A DNA stretch of 64,000 nt, taken from contig NC_005363.1 of the NCBI RefSeq assembly GCF_000196175.1, forward strand, positions 620,001-684,000. The letters run 5' to 3'. The notes under the pieces were generated by a model. That model saw only the letters and a list, made by a program, of their open reading frames with translations, did no database searches and had not been told where the DNA came from. Source of the DNA: Bdellovibrio bacteriovorus HD100. GTDB taxonomy: Bacteria > Bdellovibrionota > Bdellovibrionia > Bdellovibrionales > Bdellovibrionaceae. This document shows positions 62,199 to 64,000 of this stretch, one piece after another (position 1 is the first letter of the stretch; each line of letters starts with the position of its first letter). The position numbers were made by a program, and so were the translations under genes.

Positions 62199-62450
62199 AT
62201 GTTTTGGGTTGTGACTTTAACAATGTCAGTTCTGATGTTTTCTGCCAGTGGATGTTCGCTGGAGGCCAACATCAGTGACTTGAACCAGCAGGTGCTGCCG
62301 GCGCCCGCAGCTGTCCGTCACGACAAAGATTATCAAAATACAGAATTGGCCGTATCAGGCCATTATCAAGTTCAAGGTCAAATTGCAGAAACAACGGAAA
62401 GACGGAATAGCGGGAACTACGTTGTAGAAGGAGTTATCGCTTATGAATAG
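62199..62450 (+). CDS. Small lipoprotein, 83 aa
   Basis: The ATG at 62199 follows GGAG by six bases and begins a signal with lipobox SASGC (Cys19). A TTG 11 codons upstream is less likely. The mature 65 residues contain TELAVSGHYQVQGQI and RRNSGNYVVEGVIAYE, two similar short beta units. It overlaps the start of the following fibre-like gene by 8 bp, suggesting it assists export or anchoring of that protein. Confidence 0.8.
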   Translation: MFWVVTLTMSVLMFSASGCSLEANISDLNQQVLPAPAAVRHDKDYQNTELAVSGHYQVQGQIAETTERRNSGNYVVEGVIAYE

Positions 62451-64000
62451 ATCCAAAATTCTGATTTTGAATCTGTTGTTGTTTTCGTCCGTGGCTTTGG
62501 CACAAACCAATGGCAACAAAGGGATCACCTTTCAGGGGGTGATCAAGGACAACTCCAATCCCTCCAGTCCCGCGTTTCCCACTGTGACCTCCAATGTGGT
62601 GGTGCAGATCCTGGGTGTTCGCAGCGATGGCAATTCCTGCATTCTGTGGGAAGAAATGCACTCGGGTGTGCAAATTGAAAAGGGTTATCTTTATCTTGTC
62701 GTCGGGCGCGGGAGTAAAACCGCTCAGCCGACTTTAAGCTTTAAAGACGTCTTTAACGACAAGCCTAAAACCAGTCTGACGTGTTCAAATGGATTTACCG
62801 ATTACACGCCGCTGGCGACTGACAGTCGCAAACTGCGCGTCGTGGTCAGCAGCCTGGGTATCACTGCTGACTTTAATATGCGGTCGGCTCCGTTGGCTGT
62901 GCATTCTGAAACTGCAGGAAGTGCGGAAGCTCTGAATGGCAAAGCCAGTGCCGACTTTATTAACGTGAATACGCCAGGCGGGTTGACTCAAGCAGCGGCA
63001 GAGTCCTGGTTTGGCAGCACCATGATGGCCGATATTCTGGCGGGGACTTACGTGGCCCCCACGGCAACCACCGCCGGCAATGTGACCGGAGTTGTGGCTG
63101 TGGCTAACGGCGGAACCGGAGCCAGCACCGCCGCGGGTGCTCGGACAAACCTGGGACTGGGACCTTTGGCAGTGATGAATCCCACAGGGACTGCGGATGC
63201 CACGACTTATCTGCGTGGTGATGGGACGTGGGCGGGATTGCCGTCAGCACCCACATTGGCGGGTGACGTCAGTGGGTCCGTGGGCGCAAACACCGTTGAT
63301 AAGATCAAAGGCACGGCGGTGAATACCACGGCTTTGGCTGACGGCCACTTCCTGCGCTTTGAGAGCGGGGCATGGATCAACGGCGCCCTGGTGGCGGCGG
63401 ATGTCCCGGCTTTGGATTGGGCCAAGATCACCACGGGGAAACCTACGAACTTGGCAGGGTACGGGATCACTGATGCCGTCAGTAAAAACGGCGACACCAT
63501 GGCCGGCGCCTTGAACATGGGTTCTAACGACGTGACTGCAACAGGCTATGTTTTGATGAGCCCGCAGCGCGCGTTGGGTTTGGGAACATACACGAATGCG
63601 CAAGAAGCCACTTTGACAGGCGGACTTTCAGCCGCTCACAAAGGTTACACCTGGTACAACAGTGAAGCTCATCAGGTGAAATTCTGGAATGGAACGACTG
63701 TGCAGGCTTTGGGTGTTGCAGGTTCCGGGATCACCAGCATTGGTGGTCAGACGGGTGGTGCGCAAGCGTTTGCGACCGGCACCGTGGGCACGGCTCCTGC
63801 CTGGTCTTCGGGTTCTGACACTCACACTTTGAATATTCCAATGGCCGCGACGGGTTCGGTGACGGCGGGTTTACTGAGCAACGCCGACTATGCGGCTTTC
63901 GCGGCGAAGCTGGGAACAGCGACCAACTTTGGCGGCGATGTCACCGGGACTTATAACGCCATCACTCTGAATACGGTGCCGATTGCAAAAGGTGGTACGG
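62443..64000 (+). CDS. Third exported fibre-like protein, 3' end outside the window
   Basis: AAGGAG lies nine bases before the ATG. The signal peptide (MNRSKILILNLLLFSSVALA) is followed by GNKGITFQGVIKDN, an N-terminal domain related in layout to the TLNYQGRI part of the two giant proteins. It then has tail-fibre-like repeats: VANGGTGASTAAGARTNLG, YLRGDGTWAGL, LAGDVSGSVG, YGITDAVSKNGDTMAGALNM. I translated the whole stretch to the window end without a stop (519 codons). An S74 domain would be expected beyond the edge but cannot be seen. Confidence 0.88.
   Translation, partial: MNRSKILILNLLLFSSVALAQTNGNKGITFQGVIKDNSNPSSPAFPTVTSNVVVQILGVRSDGNSCILWEEMHSGVQIEKGYLYLVVGRGSKTAQPTLSFKDVFNDKPKTSLTCSNGFTDYTPLATDSRKLRVVVSSLGITADFNMRSAPLAVHSETAGSAEALNGKASADFINVNTPGGLTQAAAESWFGSTMMADILAGTYVAPTATTAGNVTGVVAVANGGTGASTAAGARTNLGLGPLAVMNPTGTADATTYLRGDGTWAGLPSAPTLAGDVSGSVGANTVDKIKGTAVNTTALADGHFLRFESGAWINGALVAADVPALDWAKITTGKPTNLAGYGITDAVSKNGDTMAGALNMGSNDVTATGYVLMSPQRALGLGTYTNAQEATLTGGLSAAHKGYTWYNSEAHQVKFWNGTTVQALGVAGSGITSIGGQTGGAQAFATGTVGTAPAWSSGSDTHTLNIPMAATGSVTAGLLSNADYAAFAAKLGTATNFGGDVTGTYNAITLNTVPIAKGGT

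Noticed and set aside
36211-64000. Prophage suggested by tail-fibre-like repeats and S74 domains
   Set aside because: The proteins carry Sec signal peptides, and no capsid, portal, terminase, lysis or integrase genes are present.

Overview
The window looks like chromosome of a Bdellovibrio-type predatory bacterium, most likely Bdellovibrio bacteriovorus or a close relative. The evidence is about 50% GC, very dense coding with many ATGA or TAATG overlaps, three TIGR02147-family regulators (a family prominent in Bdellovibrionota), an unusual load of Sec-exported small proteins and lipoproteins, and exported hydrolases. This is inferred from gene content; no database was searched. I see no prophage core genes, insertion sequence, CRISPR array or rRNA. 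One tRNA, Leu(UAG), lies at 12586-12668.

Layout. 1-12.5 kb is mainly envelope and secreted functions: small exported proteins, a DUF1592/DUF1552 cytochrome-like pair, a beta-barrel protein, an exported J-domain protein, a membrane-anchored HNH protein, and a TIGR02147 regulator followed by an exported protein. 12.5-26.6 kb is mostly housekeeping: tRNA-Leu, gcvH-gcvT, a TrmK-like methyltransferase, a short TIGR02147 regulator, a 1067-residue Ig-like lipoprotein, then the minus-strand run gcvP-GT9-Rsm22 and an MFS transporter. 26.6-34.4 kb has an exported PLD-family protein, a histone-H1-like basic protein, the TldD/TldE pair and an EpmA-like ligase. 34.6-44.2 kb is dominated by two tandem giant exported fibre-like proteins ending in Peptidase_S74 chaperone domains. 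44.2-50.2 kb holds a trypsin-fold lipoprotein, a TolC-MacA-MacB-type exporter operon and an HU-family protein. 50.3-55.4 kb is a five-gene minus operon: glutamate dehydrogenase, pyrD, NUDIX hydrolase and two GT-B proteins. 55.5-64 kb holds an exported alpha/beta hydrolase, an AlkB-like dioxygenase, a heptose kinase, a DOPA-dioxygenase-like protein, SlyD, a second TIGR02147 regulator with its exported partner, and a lipoprotein plus a third fibre-like gene that runs off the end.

The most interesting signals are regulatory. (i) A CCGATAAG box, resembling the -10 of FliA (sigma28) promoters, sits 5-6 nt before the ATG of three genes, with a CCGAAAAG variant before a fourth, so the predicted transcripts are leaderless. 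(ii) A palindrome GTCTCA-N3-TGAGAC occurs twice exactly, centred 65 bp before an ATG both times, with degenerate relatives before the two fibre genes and the efflux operon. (iii) TIGR02147 regulators at two distant loci are each followed by related exported proteins sharing an LTLDG...LHE core. At one locus the Shine-Dalgarno of the exported gene is buried in a strong hairpin. I read these as parts of a regulated cell-surface programme, probably linked to attack phase; that reading is inference.
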